A stretch of DNA of 64,000 nt, from the NCBI GenBank assembly GCA_963971305.1, contig OZ020303.1, positions 61,380,867 to 61,444,866 of the forward strand. Direction: 5' to 3'. Shown piece by piece: positions 36,928 through 48,621 of the stretch (positions are counted from its first letter, which is position 1; every line of letters begins with the position of its first letter). The position numbers were made by a program, and so were the translations under genes. The stretch is from Arcuatula senhousia. Its lineage: Eukaryota; Mollusca; Bivalvia; Mytilida; Mytilidae. A model generated the notes under the pieces. It was not told where the DNA came from, searched no databases, and worked only from the letters and a program-made list of their open reading frames with translations.

Positions 36928-37113
36928 GTTTTCTTTTAACTTATGTTCGGAAATAATACAAATGTCACAATTAGTATGATTTATAAGCTTACTCAAGCAC
37001 AATGTACTTGACATGATACCCCTAACATTCCAAGTAACAATACTGAGATTACTAATGATTAAAATAAGAAATAACCAGTAACACAGAAGTTTATTTATTG
37101 TTTTTCTATCCAT
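36928..37113 (-). pseudogene. LINE ORF2 start and endonuclease N-terminus
   Basis: ORF2 starts at ATG 37,113-37,111, inside the end of ORF1. The ATG and the ORF1 stop overlap in ATGGATAG. This suggests reinitiation or stop-start coupling, seen in several LINEs. It then reads LSIVTWNVRG (metal-binding Asn), CDICIISEHKLK (catalytic Glu), and is cut by the inserted repeat. Confidence 0.85.
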
Positions 37114-37706
37114 GATGAGGCTGTTGTAGTACATCTGCATATTGTCCGTATTCACTATTGTCATCTGTAAAGCGGTCATACCATTTTCTGTTGCTTAACC
37201 ATTCCCGGCACGTGACTCCCGGCGGCCAGAAATTTTCAGATTCGACAACTTTTGAGTCCTCTAGGGCGATATTTATCTTTGCAGATATAAACCTTGATTT
37301 CTCATTTTTCTTTTGAAACAGTTTGAGAAATGTAACATGTACTTTCTTTTCTTCAAGGTAGCTTATTATACCCGAACGCGTCGACTTCGAGTAAATACCG
37401 GATAAGTAGTACCGAGCGGTCTTACGTCTCGTTACGCCAACAAAACAGTCTGACTCTGCCTTGCGTGTTGTTTCATTTTCACAAATTTTGCCTTCTACAA
37501 TTACGGGTATGTTGTATTTACGATTATCTCTCTTTTCACTAGTTATAACCGGTTCGCTTTCATTCATCCATCTATCCGTTCCAGTAGGCTGGTCGTGTTC
37601 ACGTGATTTCTCTGTAGTAGGACCCAATACACTAGATTGACCGTTTGTGATCGTTGTCAATACGGGTGAATTCATCTGATCACCAACAGACGGATCTGTG
37701 TGATTA
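37106..37706 (-). pseudogene. LINE ORF1, C-terminal half
   Basis: Structural RNA-binding-type ORF1 protein, the part after the 2 kb insertion. It reads from about KTNHTDPSVGDQ to QQPHHG and the stop at 37,106-37,108. The segment YLSGIYSKSTRSGIISYLEEKKVHVTFLKLF..RFISAKINIALEDSKVVESENFWPPGV has the beta-alpha pattern and FWP(P/R)GV motif common to invertebrate LINE ORF1 C-terminal domains. Confidence 0.8.
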
Positions 37707-39661
37707 GTTTTTAGCTCACCTGACCCGAAGGGTCAGGTGAGCTATTGTCATCACTTGGCGTCCGTCGTCCGTCGTCCGTCCGTAAACTTTTAAAAACGTT
37801 AACTCCTCTGACACCATAAGTCCAATTGCAACCAAACTTGGTATGGTTGTTTATTAGCATTCGGTGCTTAGAACTGATGTGGGGATTTTTGGTTCGTCGT
37901 AAAACATGGCCGCCGTGGCTAAAAATAGAACATAGGGGTAAAATGCAGTTTTTTGCAAATAACTCAAAAACGGCTACAGATATCAAAATTCTGGCATAGG
38001 GTAAAAGTGATCAGCACCTCAAGATCTACCTACTCTGAAATTTTGAAGAAAATCCAACGACCCATGTAGGAGTTATTGCCCTTTTTGTGGATTTTTTGCA
38101 AATTTTGCACCTGTTTAACTCAATATCTTGAAAACTATACTAGATATTTGAGAAATTTTAATTGCATATTGTTAAGCACATCAAGATCTACATATAAATT
38201 TGTAACAGGGTCAACGTTGTAGGACCTTTCCTTTTAGGAGTTATTGCCCTTAGAACGTCAAAATTTAGCATTTTAACAGCATTTCCTCATTACATTGAAA
38301 ACGTTAACTCCTCTAACACTTTAAGTCCAAATGAAACCAAACTTGGTATAGTTGTTTATTAGCATTAGGTGAATAGAACTGATGTGGGGATTTTCGATTG
38401 GTCGTAAAACATGGCCGCTGTGGCTAAAAATAGAACATAGAGGTAAATGGCAGTTTTTTGCAAATAACTCTAAAATGGTGACAGATTTCGAAATTTTGAT
38501 TGGGAACAAAAGTGATCAGCACATCAAGATCTACCAGCTCTGAAATTTTGAAGAAAATCCAACAACCCATGTAGGAGTTATTGCCCTTTTTGTGGATTTT
38601 TTGCAAATTTTGCACCTGTTTAGCTCAATATCTTGAAAACTATACTAGATATTTGAGAAATTTAAATTGCATATTGTTAAGCACATCACGATCTACAAAA
38701 TATGTAACAGTGTCAACGTTGTAGGACCTTTCCTTTTAGGAGTTATTGCCCTTAGAACGTCAAAATTTAGCATTTTAACAGCATTTCCTCATTACATTGA
38801 AAACGTTAACTCCTCTGACACTTTAAGTCCAAATGGAACCAAACTTGGTATAGTTGTTTATTAGCATTAGGTGAATAGAACTGATGTGGGGATTTTTGAT
38901 TGGTCGTAAAACATGGCCGCTGTGGCTAAAAATAGAACATAGGGGTAAATGGCAGTTTTTTGCAAATAACTCTTATACGGTGACAGTTTTCAAAATTTTG
39001 ATTGGGAACAAAAGTGATCAGCACCTCAAGATCTACCAGCTCTGCAATTTTGAAGAAAATCCAACAACCCATGTAGGAGTTATTGCCCTTTTTGTGGATT
39101 TTTTGCAAATTTTGCACCTGTTTAGCTCAATATCTTGAAAACTATACTAGATATTTGAGAAATTTAAATTGCATATTGTTAAGCGCATCTATATCTACAA
39201 ACTTTGTAACAGGGTCAACGTTGTAGGACCTTTCCTTTGAGGAGTTATTGCCCTTGGAAGGTCAAAATTGAGCATTTTAACTGCATTTCCTTATATTGAA
39301 AATGTTAACTCTTCTGACACTTTAAGTCCAAATGAAACCAAACTTGGTATTATTGTTTATTATTATTAGGTGTATAGAACTGTTGTTGGGATTTTTGATT
39401 GGTTGTAAAACATGGCCGCTGTGGCTAAAAATAGAACATTAGGTTAAACTGCATTTTTTTGCAAATAACTCAAAAAGGGTGACAGATTTTTAGATTTTGA
39501 CTGACAACAAAAGTGATCAGCACCTTTAGATCCACCATATTGTCAGATGACCCCCTTATTAATCTTATGACCCTTTCAACATTAAATAGATTTTGCCTTA
39601 TAACCTTTACTTCAGGCACATATGTCAGGTGAGCGATTCAGGCTCCTGGGAGCCTCTTGTT
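37707..39661 (-). repeat. Hairpin-ended tandem-unit repeat (copy 2), inserted in LINE ORF1
   Basis: Reverse-oriented relative of 21,609-22,668. The left edge TTTTTAGCTCACCTGACC is followed by a hairpin with GGTCAGGTGAGCTATT. About four units of roughly 500 bp carry GTTAACTCCTCTGACAC, ACTTGGTATAGTTG, CATGGCCGC(C/T)GTGGCT and AGGAGTTATTGCCCTT. The right edge is GGCTCCTGGGAGCCTCTTGTT. It separates ORF1 at SPHKTP from KTNHTDP. Conserved short open frames within it are a by-product of unit similarity. Confidence 0.88.
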
Positions 39662-40709
39662 ATGGTAGGGGTCTTGTGCGGGGACACGATATCTGCATAA
39701 GATACGGACTTCGCTATTCTTAACTCATTCACACATGTCTGGAGATTTAACAAAACTGTACTTATCCGGTTTTGCTCCGATTCAATATTAGAAAGCTTAT
39801 CACGCGTTTCTTTCCCATAAACACCGTCGATTTTCTTCATTTGATTGCTCAGAGAACTCAAGTCTAAGATTTGTTGTGTAACTTTCTTGTCGCACGACTT
39901 AATGTAATCTGAAAAACTTTTTGTCACGTTTGGCAGTTTATCCTCGAGACGTTGGTTTTCTCGTTTCAGTTCTTCTATAAATTTCTTCTGAGTCGCTTCG
40001 CGATTTTCTAGTTCGCACACACGCGATAAAACTGACTGTAAGGTTACCCTTAATTCTATAATTTGACAGTTAGATGTTCTATTATCACTGTTTTCATTCG
40101 GGTGTTTCGAGTCATCTTTCCTAAAAATATCATCAATGTTACTGTTGTCACCATGTAAAAACATATAAAGTAGAAAACAGTCATTAGCATATTTCTCACA
40201 TGATGACGCTTTCTTTGTAGTTTTTCTACTGTATAGTTTTCCTAACGGGCACCCCGGAATTGACTTGGCACGGTTGGCCAAAGTACATCTGTACCAAGTT
40301 ATTGTGTCTTCATTCTCATGAGTAAGTTCTAAAAGTTTTGGAATGTACACATCACGAGGAAGTTCTGACAATTCGTCGTCTAATTTAGCTATGAATTCTT
40401 GAGAAAGAGGAATGTCTATTTGTGATCGAATATCGTTATGAATTCTTGAGAAAGAGGAATGTCTATTTGTGATCGAATATCGTAAGTGTTTGCATCATGG
40501 CGGGCATGGGCGGGGGTACCTATCTCCGTTAAAACATTCACAATCGAGCCATTTTCTGGGGAATACTCCCTGAAATTTTGACTACACTGCACTGGCGTCC
40601 CTGGTACTCCTGGTGACAAAAGATTAGCCTCAAAAGCCTGTGACATCTCGACACAATCACTGTTTATACCGGGACCCGACAAGGTGCGACCATTTACGTC
40701 GGCAGCCAT
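39662..40709 (-). pseudogene. LINE ORF1, N-terminal half
   Basis: Starts at ATG 40,709 (MAADVNGRTLSGPG..), only 10 bases from the element's 5' end. A 47 bp tandem duplication (copies starting at 40,391 and 40,438) shifts the frame. Without it the frame runs on into DDELSELPRDVYIPKLLELT, WYRCTLANRAKSIPGCPLGKL, and a heptad-rich coiled coil (ELRVTLQSVLSRVCELENRE..FIEELKRENQRLEDKL). The coiled coil is typical of trimeric LINE ORF1 proteins. The half ends at SYADIVSPHKTP. Confidence 0.85.
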
Positions 40710-40719
40710 TTTTTTTTCC

Positions 40720-40932
40720 GACCGAACCCGATTGCATCATGAGCCCCACGTTCTAATCGACCGAACCCGGTCGAATAGCCAATCCATTATGGACAGGCTT
40801 TTCAACCGGACTTTTTAAATCAACTTAATCAGTAGCCTTCCATTTTATTACTTTTGTCAATCATTTAAGCTAATCACGGTAAAAAAACCCATAATTTTTA
40901 CTTACTGAGCCATTGAACATAAAGCGTAAATA
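40720..40932 (+). repeat. Distal copy of the 569 bp direct repeat, first part
   Basis: Matches 24,634-24,845 almost base for base, ending in TAAATA (40,927-40,932). The remainder of the copy resumes at 50,111 after the transposon. Confidence 0.92.
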
Positions 40933-40967
40933 TATGGCAAGCCAAAGTGGACAAAAGTCCCTATTTT

Positions 40968-41459
40968 TTAATATTAGAAATTCATTTTTTAATATTAAAA
41001 AATAATTTTTAATATTAAAAATTCATTTTCTAATATTAAAAAAATGAATTTCTAATATTAAAAAATCATTTTTTAATATTAAAAATTCAAACTCATATTT
41101 TTTAATATTAAAAAATCATTTTCTAATATTAGAAAATGAATTTTTAATATTAGAAAATGATTTTTTAATATTAGAAAATCCTTTTTTAATATTAGAAATT
41201 GAATTTCTAATATTAGAAATTGAATTTCTAATATTAGAAATTGAATTTCTAATATTAGAAAATGAATTTTTAATATTAAAAATTCTGAAACATTTTCTAA
41301 TATTAAAAATAGATTTTCTAATATTAAAAAATCATTTTCTAATATTAGAAATTGATTTTCTTATATTAAAAAATCATTTTCTAATATTAAAAAATGAATT
41401 TCTAATATTAAAAAATGAATTTCTAATATTAAAAATTCATTTCTTAATATTAAAAATTA
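40968..41459. repeat. Left subterminal array of transposon A
   Basis: About 24 units of 20-21 bp built on (A/G)AAATTCATTTTTTAATATT. Each has the palindrome TTAATATTAA, or the variant CTAATATTAG, and an ATTCATT or AATGAATT spacer. Orientation of the spacer flips along the array. Confidence 0.93.
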
Positions 41460-41859
41460 AGATCCGGATCTTAAAAGTGTTTAAATATGAATGAATTTTG
41501 AGCATTCCAAGATGGCAGAGAATGGGCAATCAAATCAGCTATTCTTAAAACACTAGCGCATGACTTCAACCTTGTTGAAAGTTTGGTTATTCAAACAAGA
41601 AACTCAGCAGTGACATTGATAATGATGATCATCAACGAGTTGAAAATTCTCTTTCTACAATTTCAAACTTGGTCAAAGAGCAACGGAAACAAGAGCAAGA
41701 ACTGCCAGCAGTCAAATTGGGATTCCAGGCAAGCAGGCCAAAAAAAAGGTACAAATAACTTTATATATTATCTTTTATTTCCAAGATCAGTTCTGGGAGC
41801 AATCTTACATTTTTTTAAATACATGTATAATTAAAATAGTCCTATCCGCCAGTGACTTT

Positions 41860-42620
41860 ACCTTATAGGTATCAAGTATCGGCCACTCTTTTGGAGCTTG
41901 TTGACCGAAAAAGAGAGGATAAAAAGGAGTTTGGTTCCATACCAATTTTGTAGGAAAGGTGGGGGTCCAGGATGGGAACTATCCCTATCTCTGGATATCC
42001 CCGAATAAAACATAAGACAGCATAATGAAAGACTATCTAAATATCTAAACATGGGTCTAATATTATGAATTTGGCCCAAAAGGGGGGGGGGTACTCTGGT
42101 ATTTTATGACGGGATGTGCATTTTGTAGATTGAAATTGGTACCTGAATCCATGTACGAAAATCGCCAAAAACATACCAAAATCTATGCGATAAGCAAAAA
42201 CCTACCCATATCTATGTAACGAAATAAAAGACAATTAACTTAATTATTAAGCCTTAAAGGTTTAAATTTTCATCCGTTAGAGCCTTATAAAATAATTTAC
42301 AAGTCTCTATTTTAGTTAAAACGACATCTAAACTTTGTTAACTATCCCAAAAACACAAAAGACCAAAATCTATGCCTATGGCACCTTTGCAAGCTGTTTT
42401 GACTCTCATGGCCTATGTAAGATATCGACAAAAATGGGCACCAAATCTATGTGTACTACTAAAAAAAAGAAAAAAGATAGATACCCAAATTTATGTAAAA
42501 AAATTGTGAAAAATGGATCCATAATTAAATCCCGGGGGAATCCGGCTCATTGTCAAACACGGAAGCCAATGGAAGGTGCTTTCTATCACGTCCGCATTAA
42601 CTGACGTATTAGGTATACAA
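41860..42620. repeat. Repeat sequence in intron 1 of the integrase gene
   Basis: Contains a G-run at about 42,070 and low-complexity ACC(A/C)AAATCTATG-type motifs recurring at 42,177, 42,363 and 42,441. No coding function was recognised. Confidence 0.45.
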
Positions 42621-42825
42621 TCTTTTGCTTAACACGTTTCTGTCATGTAAAATCTCCTTTGCTGTTAGATATAATGTTATTTTGTGTATGCAATTTAACA
42701 TGTTTAATGCACAAGAGCAATTGTTAAAAACAAGATTAGTATATTCTAAATTGTTTCACTTAAATTACTCTCAATTTTCAATTTTAATAAATATAAATTC
42801 TTTGAAAAAATATTAATATGAATTC

Positions 42826-42878
42826 AGGCGTAGCAAAATTTATTGTCTGGAACTTTGTTGTCATTTGTATTAAAAACA
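42826..42878 (+). repeat. Solo 3' tail of the RT element
   Basis: CAGGCGTAGCAAAATTTATT followed by GTCTGGAACTTTGT matches the tail at 52,016-52,062 with two or three differences. A small remnant, next to the exon 2 acceptor. Confidence 0.75.
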
Positions 42879-43283
42879 TTTGTATGTATTTGCAGGAATG
42901 ATGGGTAGACCAAGTGTTATTATTGCCAGGGAGGAACTTCATGCATGTCGATCTGCCAATTTCTCAGTAAAGAAGATGTCTGAACTGTTTGGCTGTTCGA
43001 CAAAGACTATAATTCATAGACACCAAAAAGAGGAAGGACTCGGGAAAAATTACAGCACTATAACAGATGATGCCCTTGATGACCACATGAAAGACTTGAA
43101 ATCGTCTTTTCCTAGGTATATTTTATTTTAAAGGGATCCTGAAGATTTAGTTAAAGATTCCCTGAAACGAGTTGATCCTGAAGGCACTCATGAAAGGTGG
43201 AGATCGGCTGTGCACAGAAGAGAGTACAATGTCCCAACACCAAACTTTCTGTGGCACCTAGATGGGCATATGAAACTCATAAG

Positions 43284-43716
43284 GCTTTTCCCACTTTTGG
43301 TTCATTAATATACGATAACATAACCCTCAGTCCATTTCATTCCACGAGGAACACACGGCTTCGTTAGGCTTTAGCCTTGATACAGAGGGGGGGTTCCGAC
43401 TCCTCTCCTCCAATTTCTTTAAAAAATGTTACGTATACCGGTATTATTTTCAACAAAAGTGGTCTTAAAATCACCCCTTTTGATCCCAATAGCAAATATG
43501 TGGATCCCTCTTTTTGAAACGCCTGTGTCCGCCACTGCTTTAGTGATTTCCTATAACCAACCATTTTGTTTTGGTTTTCTATAACCCTGTCTATGGTTTA
43601 CCAAATGAGGTTTCCTATATAAGGCAAACTATGTTAACAATGATAAGTATGTAGTTATGATTAATATCTAATCTTTATAAAATAAGTGTTATATATATTA
43701 TTGATTTCTGTTTCAG
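43284..43716. repeat. Intron 3 of the integrase gene with a MITE-like insert
   Basis: Contains CAGAGGGGGGGTTCCGACTC..CTGTGTCCGCCACTGC, a relative of the GGATCC-ended MITE at 50,761. The acceptor TTTCAG lies at 43,711-43,716. Confidence 0.5.
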
Positions 43717-44395
43717 ATGGGGATTTAGTACGCATGGGTGTACTGACGATTATAGCAGGCTTATTACATTTCTTCGATGCTCTACAAATAATACATCTTC
43801 AAGAGTGCTAAATTTGTTTGTTGAAGCATGTAACACATATGGTGTTCCAAATAAAGTGAGATCGGATCACGGAGGAGAAAACACTAAAGTTGCATTGTTT
43901 TTGAACTTAATTAGACAAGGAGATAGCCACATTACAGGTAGATCGGTACATAATCAAAGAATTGAAAGACTGTGGCGAAACGTACATTTCAAAGTTACTT
44001 CAAAACTTTTACAAACAATTTTATCAAATGGAGGACAACCCTCATGTCAATCTTGATATTGATAACAGTATTCACAGAAAAGCCTTGCAGTATGTTTTTC
44101 TGCCAGTCATTAATGAGGCTCTTGAACAACTTAGGGAAGGTTGGAATAGTCATAAAAAAGATCTGAAGGTCAGATGACGCCATACCAAATGTGGATGTCA
44201 GGGATGCTTACGTCTATGAACTCAGGCCACACAGCTCCCAGAGAACTCTTCCAGGATTCTCCAATTAGCTTGAAATTTGGATTAAGCACTGGTGACATAG
44301 GGGATGATGATGGTGAAAGAACTGATGAAATATCAGATAATGCAGAGATAGATGAAGCCATTAGAGACAAGCTTCATATGAAGAGAGGTTTTTAA

Positions 44396-45180
44396 AGTGT
44401 GTTGAAATATTGAACACCTTTGACTTGAGGAATTAGTTTAATCACTAGTACTGATGTTGTCAATAAAATCCTATTTTTATGCCCTGTTTGTTTATATATG
44501 TATGAATGTACATCATAATGAATGTACAGAAAAAAACAAGTCTCAGCAAGGTTTATGCGTGTAATATTTGCTTTAAAAGTTTTCTTTACATACACACACA
44601 ACAGACCATAATTTCCTTTAGTTTGATATAAAAGTTAAAGGATGGAGTATATGCATGACTCAAAGTTACAAATAAAACAAAGCAGAAAGAATCATGCAGC
44701 CGAGCTTGTAATCCTTAGGGCACGAGAAGGCCTATAATGTGAAGTTGACAATTCACCTAATTATTACAAGTTTACATGTAAGAAGCCACGTTTTTAATTG
44801 CGTGCTATTGGGATTTTTTTGTGTCGTTTTTGCCTTTTATGTCAAGTGAGCTAAATATAACCATCACTTGGCAATTGTCTTTTTCGTTTGTTAACAATTC
44901 TTCAAACACCCTACTGAAATAGAATTTAATGAAACTTGGTATGATGGTCAGGATGTCCTGTACAAACTATGTACAAAATAGTTGTTTCGTTTTTTGATCT
45001 GTTATAACATGACCGGACAAGCTTAATAGCTCAAAAAGTATCAATTAAGTAGAATAAATAGATTCAACCTTTCACCTTTAGCGTTAAAGTTCTACAAAAT
45101 AGACGATATTGAGATGTGGAACAAGTGTACGCGACATAACAACATAAACAGTTTACGCGACATATAACAACATAAACAAG
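44396..45180. other. Non-coding interior of transposon A
   Basis: 3' flank of the integrase gene. A fragment around 44,840-44,880 (CAAGTGAGCTAAATATAACC..ATCACTTGGC) is an eroded end of the 21,609-type repeat. Nothing else is supportable. Confidence 0.45.
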
Positions 45181-46930
45181 CAGATCATCAAATCATGAAT
45201 TGTTTGACGTGTTGTGTCGGATTTAAAATCGACATACTTGATTTTTTTACATCAGTCGATGGATGCTTCTTAGCTAGCCGTCAGTAACTTCGAGTGTTCT
45301 CAAGAGAGTATCTCTACGTCCTGTTAATTAATTAATTGTTGTCCTTTTGTCTCAGATACTCTCTTGTTGAATTGAACTTCTATCGATTTGATTTTTACTG
45401 TGTGTTAGTTTGTGCTTTGTTATTGATTATCAATAGGGGGAAGGTTGGCGCCAAAAAAACTAGTTTAACCCCGCCACATTTGTAATGTGCCTGTCCTAAG
45501 CCAGGAATCTTTATCAAAGCTTATGTTTGTATTTAGTCGAATTTATGTTAATTGTTTTTGTCAAGAAGAGGGTCTTTCATTGCACTTTAGGATTGGGCTT
45601 GAATCATATGTAATTTATTTTCAATCCAGGGGCCAATTGAAAAACAGCGAGCAGCGACCACTGGTCACATTGAAGGATGCTGGCTGTTTTCCTTTGTGGA
45701 TGTTTTAAATTTACGTTTCTAAGATCAAAAGATGTTTATAGAACTTAAACATTGCTAATATATGCATTAAAATAATCAAAGTCACTCAACCAGAAAATCA
45801 AGGTCAAGGTCAAAAGATGGGGATGCAACTGTGCTAAGCTATTACTATGGAATATGCATACCAAGTTTCATCTAACTAGGACTAATAATACTTGAGATAT
45901 GGAGGTGTTTGCAAAACCTTAACATGGCTATTATATGTATCGGGATATGTATTGTCAATGTCACTCAACCAGAAAATCAAGGTCAAGGTCAAAAGATGGG
46001 GATGCAACTGTGCTAAGCTACTACTGGGGCATATGCATACCAAGTTTCATCAACCTAGGACCTATAGTTCTTGAGATATGGAGGTGCTCGCATAACTTTT
46101 CCATCGCTATTATATGTATTGAAAATTGTCAAAGTCACTCAACCGGAAAATCAACGTCAAGGTCAAACGATGGGGATGCAACTGTGCTAAGCTATACTGG
46201 GGCATATGCATACCAAGTTTCATCAACCCAGGACCTATAGTTCTTGAGATATGGAGGTGCTTGTAAAACTTTTCCAAAAAGTTAACGCCGCCGTCGCCGC
46301 CGGTAAAGTAACACCCATGTCCCGCTCTGCTACGTAGGCGAGACAAAAATCACACCGAAAAACAGCAAGCAGTCTTCAACATGACCAGAGGTCACTGTGT
46401 GCTGTCTTGTATTGGCCGAAGACTTAAAATAAAATACAAAAGTTTCAAATCAATCCCTAAACCATCAACGACCCAATTCTTGGCATAGAACAGTATACAC
46501 AGGATGACAAGGACAAACAAAGGCTTTGGCAAAGTTTCCTGGCTAAGGACCGGCACATATGAAATGCGGCGTAGTTAAGCTATAGCTATAATTTTTGGAT
46601 CCAACCTTCCCAATATTGATAAGCTTGCACAAAGCATGCATATAAAACACACTGTTAAACTCAATGGACAAAAGTTCAATTCAACAAGAGAGAACTTGAG
46701 ACAAAATACTATACGAAAACAGCAAGACGTAGCCTGAGAAACTCCTTTCGAAGTTGCCGAAAACTAGCTAAGAAACATTTATCGATTGATGTTAAAGATT
46801 TTCAAATACATTTATTCTAAATCCGACACCACAAGTTAAACAATGAATTATTTAGAGTTGTATCACCATGCACACAGAACCGAATAGAAAATAATGAGAT
46901 GTGGAATAAGTGTACGCGATACAGCCTACA
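45181..46930. repeat. Fold-back segment with ERR-site tandem repeat
   Basis: The arms 45,181-45,430 and about 46,640-46,850 are inverted relatives (GTCTCAGATACTCTCTTGTTGAATTGAAC against GTTCAATTCAACAAGAGAGAACTTGAGAC, each over about 28 bases). GGTTGGCGCC and CCCCGCC mark the inner left arm. Between the arms, three units of about 175 bp (45,775-46,290) carry TCACTCAACC(A/G)GAAAATCAA, GATGGGGATGCAACTGTGC and ATACCAAGTTTCATC. The group ends GGCGAGACAAAAATC like the GTCTCGCC family. Confidence 0.6.
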
Positions 46931-47358
46931 TAATAAATGGAAATTTAGAAACCACAATAAAAAAAACAGCCAGCAGCCTTCAACAAAGCTCGCGGGCCCT
47001 GTACGCTGTTTTGTGCTTGGCCCAAGGTCACAAAATGATGCATACAATTCAAATACAGTCCTGAAATAGTCTCCATCGGGTCTTAGTTGCCCGATGACCC
47101 CTTGTATGGGTTTCTTCTCTTCTCACAACAGAAGCTTGCCAGTAGGATTTATATTGATTTCCTTGGTAGTGTCACGCTTTACACAGAAAATATGTTCCTC
47201 CTCGATTGTTGTTTTCATTGCTTCACTAAAAAGTTTTTTTTTATAAGACATCTGATCTAGTAGGCAAATATGTGATTTCTATCAGATGAAAGCAGGGGCA
47301 TATATATTGGTTATTTTTTTCGTTTCCTTTAAATTATACCAGATTAATCCTTGGTAAT
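46931..47358. other. Non-coding segment in transposon A
   Basis: Contains a second AACAGC(C/A)AGCAG..CTTCAACA block also seen at 46,362, probably repeat debris. No gene seen. Confidence 0.4.
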
Positions 47359-47785
47359 GCGACAGGTGCATGCGTTTTAACAGGCAGTAACTGCTAACGA
47401 CTTGAGTTCGCGTTATCAGTTGATGCTTATGTGTTTTTGTGTTTCTTGTTTGTTCGTGCTTGTTCTGTCTTCTGTCTTGTGTTGGATCTTTTGAACATTT
47501 GGCTTCAGAATGTCCCATTGGTGCCTCTTTCCTTCTTCCGGAGCACCTGGGTTCATTCTCCTTTCGACTTGTAGGTTGTTGTGTGTTTTCTGGTTTGCCG
47601 TGTCTGCGCTTTTTGTTATTTTCTTATGTGCATAAATATGTCTGTCCTGTCATGTCCACTATATATGTATATATGCAACAAAAAAGTATTATATCAAATA
47701 TCCTTGTTTTTTCGTTATCACTGGGTTTGTTATTTTTTGTTTTTGTGCACGGCGGACTTATTCCATTGTATTAAATCTTATTGAG
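47359..47785 (+). repeat. Partial 3' region of the RT element
   Basis: Carries the family landmarks in scrambled order: AATGCGACAGGTGC, GCAGTAACTGCT, GAGTTCGCGTT, GTCCCATTGGTGCCTCTTTCCTTCT and TTCCGGAGCACCTGGGTTC. Compare with 49,190-49,640 and 51,650-51,930. Short open frames here are not coding. Confidence 0.65.
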
Positions 47786-47879
47786 TGAATGTCAATCTGG
47801 AGAAGTCTCACTCATCTCATGGATTCATATGTAGCAAAGCCTTGAAAGTAAATTATAGCTACTATTTTCAGAAATTTTC

Positions 47880-48200
47880 CTATGTCCTCTATCCCCCAGT
47901 TGCCTTCTAGGGGGTCCTTATGGGGGGTTCTGATCACAAATCACGAAGAATAAAAAATGCAAATAACGAAACACGGAAATATGGCTAATTTTTTGTTCAC
48001 GGATAAAAGTTTGACTGTGTATAACTGTAAAGCATGCCTAAAACGAATCACGGACAAAAAACTTTGCTGAGAACGGTTCACGTGCAATATCCAATCACGA
48101 TGCACGGAACAAATCACAATTCACTGAAAATCAAAATTGCCAATAACGGAGAACGAAATAAACCCGTCGGCCCCCTCTTCTAGATTATTCTCTTTCCTTT
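47880..48200. repeat. Low-complexity CACGNNNAACGG repeat
   Basis: Loose iterations of AATCACGATGCACGG-like and AATAACGNANAACG-like words. The same kind of word returns at 49,318-49,485. Origin unknown. Confidence 0.5.
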
Positions 48201-48621
48201 ATGATTAGTTAAGAAAAGTGAGACATTTGTTTCATCTGAACTTTACATTACATTTACATGTACTATATTTTTCATTTAGAAATTAAAAATCAAGTCCGGT
48301 CACTCATAAATTGATCATTAGACTTGCTTCAAGTCCCTCTCATAGTAATATATATGTTCTTAATTGCTATTTTCCATCGTATCTAGACAAGAAATATCAG
48401 ATTGGTTCAGAAGAGAGAGTATCTCACATTTTCATTTGATACACAATGGTCCTTTATTAAGTTTTTTTCAAATAGAAATTATATTAAAAATAGCTTGAGG
48501 CAAGTCTAACATTCAAGTTCGGTAGTTTTGTTATTACCTTTATTTTACATTTTGTTCATAACTCAAACATAAACAATATACGTAATAATCAATATCTATT
48601 TTTATATGTCTGAAATAGATT

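Larger units (their letters stand above)
25203..40719 (-). mobile_element. Full-length LINE (about 5 kb) split by four later insertions
   Basis: LINE segments in transcript order: 40,719-39,662 (ORF1 N-terminal), 37,706-36,928 (ORF1 C-terminal and start of ORF2), 36,117-35,366 (endonuclease), 28,801-27,289 (RT) and 26,105-25,203 (C-terminus, 3' UTR and CATCAT/ATG tail). Together they total about 5 kb, a normal length for a two-ORF LINE. The 5' end has GG and an A-run immediately before the ORF1 ATG, so it appears near-complete. The 3' end is a short (ATG)n tail at 25,203-25,214. The four interruptions are annotated separately. Proteins are damaged by small frameshifts and stops, so the copy is dead. 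Confidence 0.85.
41513..44395 (+). pseudogene. Integrase-type (rve-like) DDE transposase, four exons, decayed
   Basis: Probable transposase of element A. Exon 1 (start uncertain, coding from about 41,600 to 41,748) reads RVENSLSTISNLVKEQRK..LGFQASRPKK. Exon 2 (42,896-43,128) has MMGRPSVIIAREELHACR and a helix-turn-helix, FSVKKMSELFGCSTKTIIHR. Exon 3 (about 43,133-43,283) holds WRSAVHRREYNVP..LWHLDGH with the first Asp. Exon 4 (43,717-44,395) has WGFSTHGCTDDYSRLITFLRC, KVRSDHGGEN (second Asp, 43,865) and GRSVHNQRIERLWR (Glu, 43,964; 32 residues between). Faults: one extra A in the A-run at 41,740-41,747, loss of the usual block between exons 2 and 3, a GC rather than GT donor after 43,283, and frameshifts near 44,000 and 44,165. 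Confidence 0.85.

Noticed and set aside
40968..41459. Possible CRISPR-like array of short repeats and spacers
   Set aside because: The spacers are not unique; unit and spacer vary together and are AT palindromes, and the genome is eukaryotic.
47439..47784. Hydrophobic 111-codon frame resembling a membrane protein
   Set aside because: It lies wholly in the RT-element 3' region, whose homologues at 49,500, 51,800 and 58,750 give different frames.
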